In this document: positions 1-7,837 of the stretch, in pieces
How positions within the stretch are numbered: the stretch's first letter is position 1
Layout: each line of letters starts with the position of its first letter
Origin: an uncultured Roseburia sp.
GTDB taxonomy: Bacteria > Bacillota > Clostridia > Lachnospirales > Lachnospiraceae
Reading direction: 5' to 3'
DNA: 64,000 nt
NCBI GenBank assembly: GCA_910587865.1
Contig: CAJUNX010000011.1
Span: 25,553 to 89,552, forward strand
Position numbers and translations under genes: made by a program
The notes under the pieces: generated by a model
What the model was told of the DNA's origin: nothing
Seen by the model: only the letters and a program-made list of their open reading frames with translations
The model's database searches: none

Positions 1-488
1 ACGAACTCAACCAGCCCGGGACACGGCAGCGGCAGTATCTCTGCCTGCTCTTTAAACCTGCACAGAAGATGACAGAACTTTTCCTCCCGCAGCGTCATCG
101 GCGTCGCCAGCACAAGCACACGCGCATGACCGGCCGAGAGGACAGCGGGCTTTAGCGCCGGCTCTATCCCGATGACGGGCATGTCCGCGTACCGCTCGCG
201 CAGAAGGGTAACCGCCGCGCTGGTCGCCGTATTACATGCGACAACGAGCGCCTTCACCCCCAGCCTGACCAGGTACTCCGCATCCGCAAACGTCAGCCTG
301 CGCACCTCCTCCAACGTTTTCGTCCCATAGGGAGCATGCGCCGAGTCCCCGTAAAAGATATAGTTTTCGTTTGGCATCAGCGCCGTAAGCTCCCGCAGAA
401 CACTGATTCCGCCGACCCCGGAATCAAACACGCCGATCGGAAGGCGCTGCCTTTGCACTTCTTCGTCCGTCTTTTGAGATTCTGACAT
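1..488 (-). CDS. murI: Glutamate racemase, 5' part only (cut by window edge)
   Basis: Cofactor-independent glutamate racemase, which makes D-glutamate for peptidoglycan in the cytoplasm. About 162 N-terminal residues are in the window; the family is about 265-275 long. Seen: the FDSGVGG motif (residues 21-27, with the first catalytic acid), the GDSAHAPYG segment, and ACNTATS (84-90) carrying the first catalytic Cys85. The second catalytic Cys (GCTHYP motif) would lie beyond base 1. The ATG at 488 is the first Met before the conserved strand. The gene diverges from the zinc-knuckle gene at 696. The family call is certain; completeness cannot be judged. Confidence 0.95.
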   Translation of the reverse strand, partial: MSESQKTDEEVQRQRLPIGVFDSGVGGISVLRELTALMPNENYIFYGDSAHAPYGTKTLEEVRRLTFADAEYLVRLGVKALVVACNTATSAAVTLLRERYADMPVIGIEPALKPAVLSAGHARVLVLATPMTLREEKFCHLLCRFKEQAEILPLPCPGLVEF

Positions 489-695
489 TTCCCTCTCCTC
501 CGTTCGTTCTTTTTCCTCATCGGAAGCCCTCCGATACAAAATCCATTTTTATGCCGTAAGAAAACAGTTGCATCCGATCGCATTCATGTTATAATAAAAA
601 TAGTGCGTTATCGTTTTTTTCATCAAAACAAAACGTAGTACGATTGTGACAGGACAGATCGCATTTTAACCGTATAGATCAGGAGGAATTCATCC

Positions 696-1094
696 ATGGA
701 ACAGCAGCTCGATTTATTTGAAGACGACTTACATTGCGAAGTGTGCAACCGGCCCCTGCCGGCAAACAGCAAAGGAACCATCTGCACATTCTGCGCGGAG
801 CAGATGCTATTCAGTGAGGTAAAAGACTACATACGTGAAAATGATGTGACGGAATACGATGTTGCAGTACATTTCGATATTCCGATTCAGCAGGTGAAAC
901 GATGGATCCGCGAGGGACGGATCGAGTATAAAACCAAAGAGCCCTCCACCATCCGAATGCACTGCGTCGTATGCGGCGCTCCTGTCGCTTTCGGTACTGT
1001 CTGCGCGAAATGCCTTCGTCAGCAAAACACATCCGGGCATTCTAAGACCCTGGAGCTCGATCCGAGCCGAATGCGCTATCTGGATGAATTTTAG
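696..1094 (+). CDS. Small protein with two zinc knuckles flanking a helix-turn-helix
   Basis: A 132-residue protein of unknown function. It has two four-cysteine knuckles, C14-x2-C17 with C30-x2-C33, and C90-x2-C93 with C103-x2-C106, on either side of a helical segment (about 40-75) that looks like a MerR/HTH recognition unit ending in IPIQQVKRWIREGRI. The layout resembles the flagellar-operon YvyF-like family of Firmicutes, so DNA or RNA binding is a reasonable inference, but no flagellar genes are nearby. An AGGAGG site lies 9 bases before the ATG. Monocistronic: murI diverges upstream and a strong terminator follows at 1132. Confidence 0.8.
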   Translation: MEQQLDLFEDDLHCEVCNRPLPANSKGTICTFCAEQMLFSEVKDYIRENDVTEYDVAVHFDIPIQQVKRWIREGRIEYKTKEPSTIRMHCVVCGAPVAFGTVCAKCLRQQNTSGHSKTLELDPSRMRYLDEF

Positions 1095-1131
1095 ACAGTG
1101 TCTGATACTTCCTGTTTTTATAACCGCTTAT

Positions 1132-1158
1132 AAAAAGGTGCCATCCGGCACCTTTTTT
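1132..1158 (+). terminator. Rho-independent terminator of the zinc-knuckle gene
   Basis: Perfect 11-bp stem (AAAAAGGTGCC pairs with GGCACCTTTTT) around an ATCC loop, running into a T tract. It lies 38 bases after the stop of the 696-1094 gene. Confidence 0.9.
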
Positions 1159-1363
1159 CATACAGAAACTGCTCATAAACGATATTGTCTTCCCTGTCTC
1201 CTCCAGGTACCTGTCTGCATTATATTTAGTCTGACCTCCCTGTCTAAATTTCCATCAGACTCCGTTGTCGGCGGTCAGCGATGCCACCGCATCGCCTCCC
1301 TTCTCCGCCAGCTGATGAAAATCTATTCTTCGGAGTTTTGCCAGATATCATGCAGTCCGTACA

Positions 1364-1855
1364 CTAACGGACGACCGAACGCGGATATTTTACCATGATC
1401 GCATCGAGCATCTCGTCATCCGGCTCGAATTCATAGCGAATCAGTCCCTTTTCTCCTTTGAAAATCAGTTCATAAACCCTGGCTTCCTGTTCACCGGAAG
1501 ACAGATTCTTATACGTCATAGTCGAATCGTTCTCGTACTTATAGACACTACGGTCCCCTTTGGGCGCAATCGTGATCACGTCATCCATCTGCACGATTCC
1601 AAGGCTCTTTCTTCTGCTCTTTGACCGGATCCTGGCAAAACGCAGCTCCCCGTCATAGTAGGTATATTCGAACTCAAAATCTGCCTGAAATCCCTGAAAA
1701 TACCACAGCACCGCCGTGACAATCGCCGGAATCGTGAGAATCGGCGCCCCCATTGCCAGCACAAACAAAAGACAGGCCAGCACAAACAGTACAATGTTCA
1801 TCACCTTTCGGATCAGTGTCTTCTTCTTCGCGACAATAACCAGTACTTCCCGCAT
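1364..1855 (-). CDS. Small membrane protein, DUF6106-like
   Basis: A 163-residue protein of unknown function. It starts with a short basic segment, then two closely spaced hydrophobic helices (about residues 18-52), then a soluble beta-rich domain (about 55-163) rich in Tyr and charged residues. This arrangement matches what I recall of the Lachnospiraceae family DUF6106. The topology suggests a hairpin membrane anchor with the soluble domain on one face. It stands alone; the stop codon falls inside a small hairpin with no T tract. Function unknown. Confidence 0.7.
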   Translation of the reverse strand: MREVLVIVAKKKTLIRKVMNIVLFVLACLLFVLAMGAPILTIPAIVTAVLWYFQGFQADFEFEYTYYDGELRFARIRSKSRRKSLGIVQMDDVITIAPKGDRSVYKYENDSTMTYKNLSSGEQEARVYELIFKGEKGLIRYEFEPDDEMLDAIMVKYPRSVVR

Positions 1856-2218
1856 ATCAACCTCATTTCCGCACGGGCATCATGCATTACCGCCGCATCC
1901 GATCACCGCGCATTTTCCGGTGTATCCCACCGCTGTTCTGTTATTTTATCATGTCTGGCTTTGTTAGGAAAGACTTTTTTCAAACTTTCGTGTTTTTATT
2001 TCTGAAAGTTCAGCCATGCTTCGCAAAATGTGCGAAGCATGCCCGCATGAATGAGCACATTCTGCGAAGCATGAGGTGAGCGCCCGCATATGAGCAAAAA
2101 GCAGCTGCATCAGCAGCGGAAAGCTCCAAAGGAGCGGTTTTGTGAATGGCGCGGGCTGAACGAACGTTAACTTTTTAATGAAATTCAGAAGTTTGGTACA
2201 GAAGTTTCGGATTTATTC
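1856..2218. other. Intergenic region with no gene
   Basis: I see no credible coding sequence between the DUF6106-like gene and the tRNA promoter. The only notable structure is the TGCTTCGCA-type repeat at 2015-2073. Confidence 0.6.
2015..2073. repeat. Palindromic TGCTTCGCA / TGCGAAGCA repeat
   Basis: CATGCTTCGCA at 2015-2025 pairs with TGCGAAGCATG at 2031-2041 across a 5-base loop, a perfect 11-bp hairpin. A third copy, TGCGAAGCATG, follows at 2063-2073. There is no T tract, so it is not an obvious terminator. It looks like a dispersed intergenic repeat. Confidence 0.7.
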
Positions 2219-2247
2219 TTGACTTTTCCACCCTGATCCGGTAAAAT
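2219..2247 (+). promoter_or_regulatory. SigA-type promoter of the tRNA pair
   Basis: -35 TTGACT (2219-2224), 17-bp spacer, -10 TAAAAT (2242-2247). The first tRNA begins 16 bases after the -10. Confidence 0.75.
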
Positions 2248-2262
2248 ATATATCTGTGAGAC

Positions 2263-2335
<73 letters not shown>

Positions 2336-2338
2336 TAT

Positions 2339-2409
2339 GCGGGTGTAGTTCAATGGTAGAACACCAGCCTTCCAAGCTGGATACGTGGGTTCGATTCCCA
2401 TCACCCGCT
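2339..2409 (+). tRNA. tRNA-Gly (TCC)
   Basis: Complete 71-base cloverleaf. The acceptor GCGGGTG pairs with CACCCGC, the anticodon loop CTTCCAA carries TCC, and the T arm reads GGGTTCGATTCCC. CCA is not encoded. Followed by a strong terminator. Confidence 0.97.
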
Positions 2410-2418
2410 CTTACGATG

Positions 2419-2447
2419 ACGGTCCGGATACGGACCGTTTTTCTTTT
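2419..2447 (+). terminator. Terminator of the tRNA-Phe/tRNA-Gly unit
   Basis: Perfect 8-bp stem ACGGTCCG / CGGACCGT with a GATA loop, then TTTCTTTTT. Confidence 0.9.
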
Positions 2448-2609
2448 TCCTTCTATTTTAGAAAAAGTTCATAATTAACCTCTTTTTTCCTGTTATTTTC
2501 TATGTTATCCTTGTACTGTCACATTTATACCAAATTTTGTCCCTGCATAAGTTTCTGTGGGGACCATTCATACGGCATCATCCGCCATAAAAAAGGAGCA
2601 CGATCTGCA

Positions 2610-3248
2610 ATGGAAAAAAAACCTGATTTTAAAGCAATGAGCACAAAGACAAAGGTCGGTTATATCTGGGATTACTACAGATGGCCGATCCTGCTTACCA
2701 TAATCGGTGTCGGCGTTTTGATCTCCATCATCTACAACAGAATCACTTACCGGGAGCCCGTTTTAAATGTTCTTATGATCAACTGCAACAACCTGTTTTC
2801 CAATGACGACAGCGGGTTTCACGAGTTTCTGACCGGATACGGCTACGATCCGGAGGAGTCCCCGGTTTCGCTGAATGCCTCCATGTATTTTCCGGAGGAC
2901 GACTATTCACAGTCCGTTAACGAACTCCAGGTACTCTCCACGCTGATCGCAGCCGGCGGACAGGATATCTTTTTCGGCAGGGGAGCCATCTTTTTAAACT
3001 ATGCCGAGCAGGGCGCGTTTCAGGACCTCTCCACGCTGCTCCCGGCGGATCTTCTCGCACGCTACGAGGACGGTCTGCTCTACGCAGTCGATGAAGACGG
3101 CACTTCCTATCCCTGTGCGGTTACCATCACGGACAATGAATGGCTGACCAAAAATAATTACTACGACTCCTGTTATTTCGGGATTCTCTACCGCGGATCG
3201 AATCCGGAAACCGCCGTACAGTTTGCGGAATTCCTGCTCAATTACTGA
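2610..3248 (+). CDS. Membrane-anchored extracytoplasmic protein of unknown function
   Basis: A 212-residue protein. A cytoplasmic basic segment (1-20) is followed by one hydrophobic anchor (about 24-45, WPILLTIIGVGVLISIIY) and a soluble domain. The C-terminal part (strings such as GGQDIFFGRG and PETAVQFAEFLL) resembles fragments of solute-binding folds, which is only suggestive. I chose the ATG at 2610 because GGAG (2595-2598) sits 11 bases before it and the hydrophobic anchor follows soon after; a longer frame from 2502 has no ribosome site and begins in leader sequence. It converges on the P-type ATPase gene and has a terminator at 3258. Function not recognised. Confidence 0.75.
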   Translation: MEKKPDFKAMSTKTKVGYIWDYYRWPILLTIIGVGVLISIIYNRITYREPVLNVLMINCNNLFSNDDSGFHEFLTGYGYDPEESPVSLNASMYFPEDDYSQSVNELQVLSTLIAAGGQDIFFGRGAIFLNYAEQGAFQDLSTLLPADLLARYEDGLLYAVDEDGTSYPCAVTITDNEWLTKNNYYDSCYFGILYRGSNPETAVQFAEFLLNY

Positions 3249-3257
3249 CAAACATAC

Positions 3258-3300
3258 CGTTTCTGACATCTGTATGCCCGCAGTGTCAGAAACGTTTTTT
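3258..3300 (+). terminator. Terminator of the 2610-3248 gene
   Basis: 11-bp stem CGTTTCTGACA / TGTCAGAAACG with a 15-base loop, then six T. The 3' arm overlaps the last codons of the convergent P-type ATPase gene. Confidence 0.85.
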
Positions 3301-5853
3301 CTTCCCTGCAAGGGACGATAAAAGCACCAGCAGCTCATGCGCCAGCAGCGGTATTGATGCAAGCATCAGCAGATTCACCCATTCCGGCAGGGAAAGCCGG
3401 CAGGTCCCGAACAGGCCGACAAAATACGGGACTTCTGTCACCATAAGCTGCAGTCCCAGCCCGATCGCAAACGCGGCAATCATCAGCGGATTCCCGAGAT
3501 GATTCATCCGAAACAGCGACGTTTCCACATCGCGCATCCCGATCGCGTGAAACAGCTGCGCCATTCCAAGCACCGTAAATGCATAGGTCTGACACCGGCT
3601 TAAAATGTCCGGGTATGTCAGCAGCTCTCTGACTGCCGCCGGCGAGAGATTTCCCCCTGCCCGCAGGATCAGCGTAACCGGAATCTGCAAAAACGCCAGC
3701 ATGCTGATCACAGCGATCAGCACTCCGTAAAAGCAGGTACAGCTCCATCCGCCTCCCGCAAACAGACTTTCGTCTCTGTGTCTCGGCGGACGGTCCATAT
3801 AGCTTTTACTCTCCTCCTCATCCACGCCAAGTGCGAGCGCCGGCAGTGAATCCGTAATCAGATTAATCCACAGAATGTGACTTGAGCGCAGCGGTGCAGC
3901 CAGTCCGAACAGTACCGCAGCCAGCATCGTAATAATCTCACCGAAATTAGACGACAATAAAAACAGCACCGATTTTCGGATGTTCTCATAAATACTTCTC
4001 CCCTGCGCAATCGCGCCGGCAATCGTGGCGAAATTATCGTCCGTCAGCACGATATCGGCAGCATTTCTGGCAACATCCGTGCCGTTCATCCCCATCGCAA
4101 TCCCGACGTCCGCAGATTTGAGCGAAGGCGCGTCATTGACTCCGTCCCCTGTCATCGCCGTAATCTCACCGTTTTTTCTGCAGGCCGACACAATGCGCAC
4201 TTTATGCTCCGGTGATACATGTGCAAAAACGCGAAGCTCCTTCATCCGTTCCGCCAGCTCCCCGTCTTCCATCCGATCCAGCTCCTCCCCCGCGATACAC
4301 TCGGATTCCTTTTCCGCGATTCCGATCTCCCGTGCAATTGCAAATGCGGTATCCGCACGATCGCCAGTGATCATAACCGTCTTCACACCTGCATCTGCAA
4401 ATGCCGCCACCGCGTCCGCCACTCCCGGGCGCACCGGGTCACTCATCCCGACCAGTCCCAAAAACGTCAGATCATGTTCCGTCGGCTCTGTGGCAGGCTC
4501 GTACATTCCGGCCGCCAGTACCCGCAGTCCTTTTCCGGTAAATTCCAGCAGTGCCTCCCTTATTTTCTTTTTGGCGCCGGATGACAGCGGCTGTTTTTTT
4601 CCGTCAATCAGTATATAGCGGCAGCGCTCCAGCACCTCATCCGGTGAACCTTTGGTATAAGAAACCAGATTCCCTCCTTTCCGATGAAGTGTGGTCATCA
4701 TTTTCCGTCCGGAATCAAACGCGATCTCACCGACTCTCGTCAGCTTCTGTTCCAGCGCTTCCCTCTGCATTCCGTAACGGTCTGCCAGCTCCAAAAGGGC
4801 CAGTTCAGTCGGATCTCCCCTGCGTGTTCCCTCGGAAATCACGGCATCATTACAAAGCGTAAGACCTGTCAGATACTCCCGATCCGCCGCTGCATCCAGC
4901 TGATCCGCATCACACTGTCTCCCGTTTGTATAGCACCGCATCACTGTCATGCGGTTTTGTGTGAGCGTACCGGTCTTATCCGTGCAGACCACACTCACGC
5001 ACCCCAGCGTCTCCACGCTCGGCAGTCGTTTTACAATGGTATGCACTTTTACCATCCGTGAGACGCAGAGCGCAAGCACCATCGTCACAATTGCAGGCAG
5101 TCCTTCCGGAACGGCAGCAACCGCAAGCGAAATCGCCGTGATCAGCATTTCGCCGACATCGCGCCGCTGAAGCACAGCGATAAAAAACAGGAGTACACAC
5201 AAAAATACGGAGACTGTGCTCAGTATCTTTCCCAGATCGCCCAGGCGTTTCTGAAGCGGCGTGATCTCGGTTTTCGCATTCTGAAGCATACGGGCAATTT
5301 TTCCGATTTCCGTATCCATTCCGATCGCTGTGACGATCCCCTCACCGCGCCCGTATGTTACATTCGTAGACATATACGCCTGATTCTTTTCGATCGTATC
5401 CTTCGTCACGGGAACCGATTCTCCCGTCAGCGCAGCCTCCTCAATCTTCAGATTCACCGCTTCCGTCAGTCTGATGTCAGCAGGCACCTGACAGCCCGCC
5501 TCCAACACCACAATATCTCCGGGAATCAGATCTGCGGCCTGTATGCTGCGGATTTCGCCGCCCTCACGAATCAGCGCATGCGGGCTTGTCAGCTCTTTTA
5601 GCGCCTCTAACGCGCGCTGGGCACGTCCCTCCTGAATCACCCCGACAAACGCATTCACCATAACAACCGCCAGAATAATCGCCATATCCCCGTATTCCTT
5701 CAGCAGCAGAGAAATCGCCGCTGCCACAAAGAGAATAAAAATCAGCGGATCATTCAGCTGCCTGGCAAAACATTCTGCCATTGATGGCTGTCTTTCCTCC
5801 TCCAGCACATTATTTCCCCGTTCCACCTGTCCGGTCCATTCCTGCTCTGCCAT
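3286..5853 (-). CDS. Cation-translocating P-type ATPase, Ca2+ (type II) class
   Basis: An 855-residue membrane ATPase of the PMCA/SERCA-like type II class, probably a Ca2+ exporter. Seen: two N-terminal helices (about 37-72), the actuator motif TGES (143-146), the ion-site helix with PEGLP (249-253), the phosphorylation motif DKTGT (292-296), KGSPDE, TGDGVNDAP in the hinge, and six C-terminal helices. Start: ATG at 5853, seven bases after AGGGG, with an in-frame stop just upstream. The usual N-terminal cation-ATPase segment is very short here: only about 12 residues precede GNNVLEEE, against roughly 25-40 in most homologues. Transport polarity and ion are inferred from family, not shown. Confidence 0.92.
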   Translation of the reverse strand: MAEQEWTGQVERGNNVLEEERQPSMAECFARQLNDPLIFILFVAAAISLLLKEYGDMAIILAVVMVNAFVGVIQEGRAQRALEALKELTSPHALIREGGEIRSIQAADLIPGDIVVLEAGCQVPADIRLTEAVNLKIEEAALTGESVPVTKDTIEKNQAYMSTNVTYGRGEGIVTAIGMDTEIGKIARMLQNAKTEITPLQKRLGDLGKILSTVSVFLCVLLFFIAVLQRRDVGEMLITAISLAVAAVPEGLPAIVTMVLALCVSRMVKVHTIVKRLPSVETLGCVSVVCTDKTGTLTQNRMTVMRCYTNGRQCDADQLDAAADREYLTGLTLCNDAVISEGTRRGDPTELALLELADRYGMQREALEQKLTRVGEIAFDSGRKMMTTLHRKGGNLVSYTKGSPDEVLERCRYILIDGKKQPLSSGAKKKIREALLEFTGKGLRVLAAGMYEPATEPTEHDLTFLGLVGMSDPVRPGVADAVAAFADAGVKTVMITGDRADTAFAIAREIGIAEKESECIAGEELDRMEDGELAERMKELRVFAHVSPEHKVRIVSACRKNGEITAMTGDGVNDAPSLKSADVGIAMGMNGTDVARNAADIVLTDDNFATIAGAIAQGRSIYENIRKSVLFLLSSNFGEIITMLAAVLFGLAAPLRSSHILWINLITDSLPALALGVDEEESKSYMDRPPRHRDESLFAGGGWSCTCFYGVLIAVISMLAFLQIPVTLILRAGGNLSPAAVRELLTYPDILSRCQTYAFTVLGMAQLFHAIGMRDVETSLFRMNHLGNPLMIAAFAIGLGLQLMVTEVPYFVGLFGTCRLSLPEWVNLLMLASIPLLAHELLVLLSSLAGKKKRF

Positions 5854-6003
5854 ACATTTTCCCCTGTCCTTTCAGAATATCGCAGCCGTCGCTCTGTTGC
5901 CTGATATGGACAGCCACGGTACATTCTATGTGGACGGGCTGTAAATTATGACGTCTGCACACTGTATACAGATCACAGTGCCGCAGCGTTTCCTTCATCA
6001 CGC

Positions 6004-6030
6004 AAAAAAGGACATCCGAAACGGATGTCC
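6004..6030 (-). terminator. Terminator of the chemoreceptor gene
   Basis: On the minus strand, GGACATCCG / CGGATGTCC with a TTT loop followed by six T (6009-6004). It lies 22 bases past the chemoreceptor stop. Confidence 0.9.
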
Positions 6031-6051
6031 TCTTTCATTCACAATATCGTA

Positions 6052-7740
6052 TTACTCTAAAATAAAGCGATGCACGATCTCTCTTAAATTCGCAACACAA
6101 TCGAAGCACTCGGAAACCATCTCGTGTGTCGTTCCGGTCTTCTCCACCATGTCACTGGTTTTCTCTGCAATATCCGTAACCCCGATCGCGGATTCGCCGA
6201 CCGTGTCATTGATACCGCTGAGCGCCTGAGCAATCGCCTCAATCGAACCGGCAAGCCCCTCAACGGCCTCTCTTACGTTATCCATGCTGCTCTTGAATAC
6301 ATCCGCGTCAGCCTGATACTGCTCACTGACTTCCTCAAAACTCTTGTACTCAGAGAGGATCGTATTCTCAAGGAAGTCCATACTCTCGCTTAAACAGCCT
6401 TCCATATTGGATACTGCTTCATTGACCACCTGGACAATCCCGCTGATATCCGCAATCGCCTTGGAGGTCTGATCCGCAAGACTTCCGATCTCCGTCGCAA
6501 CCACTGCAAATCCACGGCCTGCCTCGCCTGCTCTCGCCGCCTCAATCGATGCATTCAGTGCAAGCAGACTTGTCTGGGAAGAAATCTCCATAATCGTACT
6601 CGTCAGCTCGTTGATCTTCTCCACAGCCTTCGATCCCTCGATCGCTTTGTCAGCCTTAACCTTGACACTATTGTACATATCCATGGTTTTCGCGCTGCCG
6701 GCAACCGTATGGTTCCTCATCTTCTTCGCGCGCTCCATGATCTCGTCGGATGTTCTCGCACCCTCTGCGGTCATGCTGTTGATATCGTCAGCGCCGTTCT
6801 TGATCACATTGACGTTCTCATTGATCGTAACCGTGGTAGCTGCAGTCTCCTGCATACCTGCCGCAAGCTGCTGACTGGTCGCAGAGTTATCCGAACACAT
6901 ATGATCCACCGTGGTCGTAATCTGCTGAAGTCCGTCCACATTCTCGGTAATCTGATTGCTGGCCGTGTCAATATTCTGGATCATCTCCCTGATATTGGCT
7001 CTCATATCGCGGGCCGCCCTTGCCATCTCACCGGTCTCATCCTTGCGGCTGCACAGTCTGATCAGGTTCGGATTGTGTCTGAAATTAAGTCCTGCCGTAT
7101 CCGTGATAATCGTGGTAAGCTGTTTGATCGGCTTGCCGATAAAGTGGCTTACAATATATCCGATCACTACGCAGACAAGCAGTACCGCAAGAGATGCATA
7201 GATCATCTCCATCATCATTTTGTTTATTGGCTCAAGAACCTCGTCCTCGTCCGCCGTCATAAAGACGATATTACCCTTATTGGTAATCGCCATCCCGGCA
7301 TACTTTGTCTTACCGCTATCCTCATATGTAACGATCTGATTTTCCGGTATTCTGCCTGCACGGATCTCGGCTGCCGTATCGCTCACAACCGAAATATTCA
7401 CCTTTTCACCGACACGGGCCTCGTCTGGATGATACAACAGGACACAGTCCGGAGAAATCACACAGACATAAGAGGAACTCACACCGCTCATTTCCACATG
7501 GCCAAGCACGGAGTTAAACTCCGCATAACCACGATCCTCAGGCAGAAGATCGACATTGCTCGCCGATGCGGCTGCCAGATCCATCACATAATCCGCATAC
7601 GCATCCGATACGGTCTTCCTTGATGCCGTGAGCGCACTTATAATCGTCACCAGCACCGACAAAACGACAACAGCAAAGGTCATTAACGAAATCTTCGCTG
7701 CGATCGAATTGATTAATTTAGTTTTCTTTTGTCCTTCCAT
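6052..7740 (-). CDS. Methyl-accepting chemotaxis protein (orphan chemoreceptor)
   Basis: A 562-residue transmembrane chemoreceptor that would signal to CheA/CheW. Domains: transmembrane helix 1 (about 15-38), an extracytoplasmic Cache-like sensor (about 40-175) containing SSSYVCVISPDCVLLYHPDE, transmembrane helix 2 (about 180-203), HAMP (about 203-255), then a long coiled-coil signalling domain. The tip carries SLLALNASIEAARAGEAGRG and GFAVVATEIGSLADQT, the standard CheA/CheW contact region. There is no C-terminal CheR-binding pentapeptide. No che or flagellar genes are in the window. It has its own terminator and a candidate promoter at 7795. Ligand unknown. Confidence 0.95.
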   Translation of the reverse strand: MEGQKKTKLINSIAAKISLMTFAVVVLSVLVTIISALTASRKTVSDAYADYVMDLAAASASNVDLLPEDRGYAEFNSVLGHVEMSGVSSSYVCVISPDCVLLYHPDEARVGEKVNISVVSDTAAEIRAGRIPENQIVTYEDSGKTKYAGMAITNKGNIVFMTADEDEVLEPINKMMMEMIYASLAVLLVCVVIGYIVSHFIGKPIKQLTTIITDTAGLNFRHNPNLIRLCSRKDETGEMARAARDMRANIREMIQNIDTASNQITENVDGLQQITTTVDHMCSDNSATSQQLAAGMQETAATTVTINENVNVIKNGADDINSMTAEGARTSDEIMERAKKMRNHTVAGSAKTMDMYNSVKVKADKAIEGSKAVEKINELTSTIMEISSQTSLLALNASIEAARAGEAGRGFAVVATEIGSLADQTSKAIADISGIVQVVNEAVSNMEGCLSESMDFLENTILSEYKSFEEVSEQYQADADVFKSSMDNVREAVEGLAGSIEAIAQALSGINDTVGESAIGVTDIAEKTSDMVEKTGTTHEMVSECFDCVANLREIVHRFILE

Positions 7741-7794
7741 CTCACCAGTCTCCTATTATTTTTTTGAAACAAAACAATAAATCCACATAATTAT

Positions 7795-7822
7795 ATTTTA
7801 CCACAATCCTGCCATCTTGCAA
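7795..7822 (-). promoter_or_regulatory. Candidate promoter of the chemoreceptor gene
   Basis: -35 TTGCAA (7817-7822), 16-bp spacer, -10 TAAAAT (7795-7800). An overlapping TATAAT (7790-7795) is a second possible -10 at 21-bp spacing. No motility sigma-28 signature was seen. Confidence 0.45.
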
Positions 7823-7837
7823 GAATTTCTTCAAGAT

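Noticed and set aside
5810..6001. Upstream minus-strand frame that might supply a missing N-terminus for the P-type ATPase through a frameshift
   Set aside because: Its residues show none of the GLS..EA..R signature, and a terminator of the chemoreceptor gene lies at its start. The short ATPase has its own good ribosome site.
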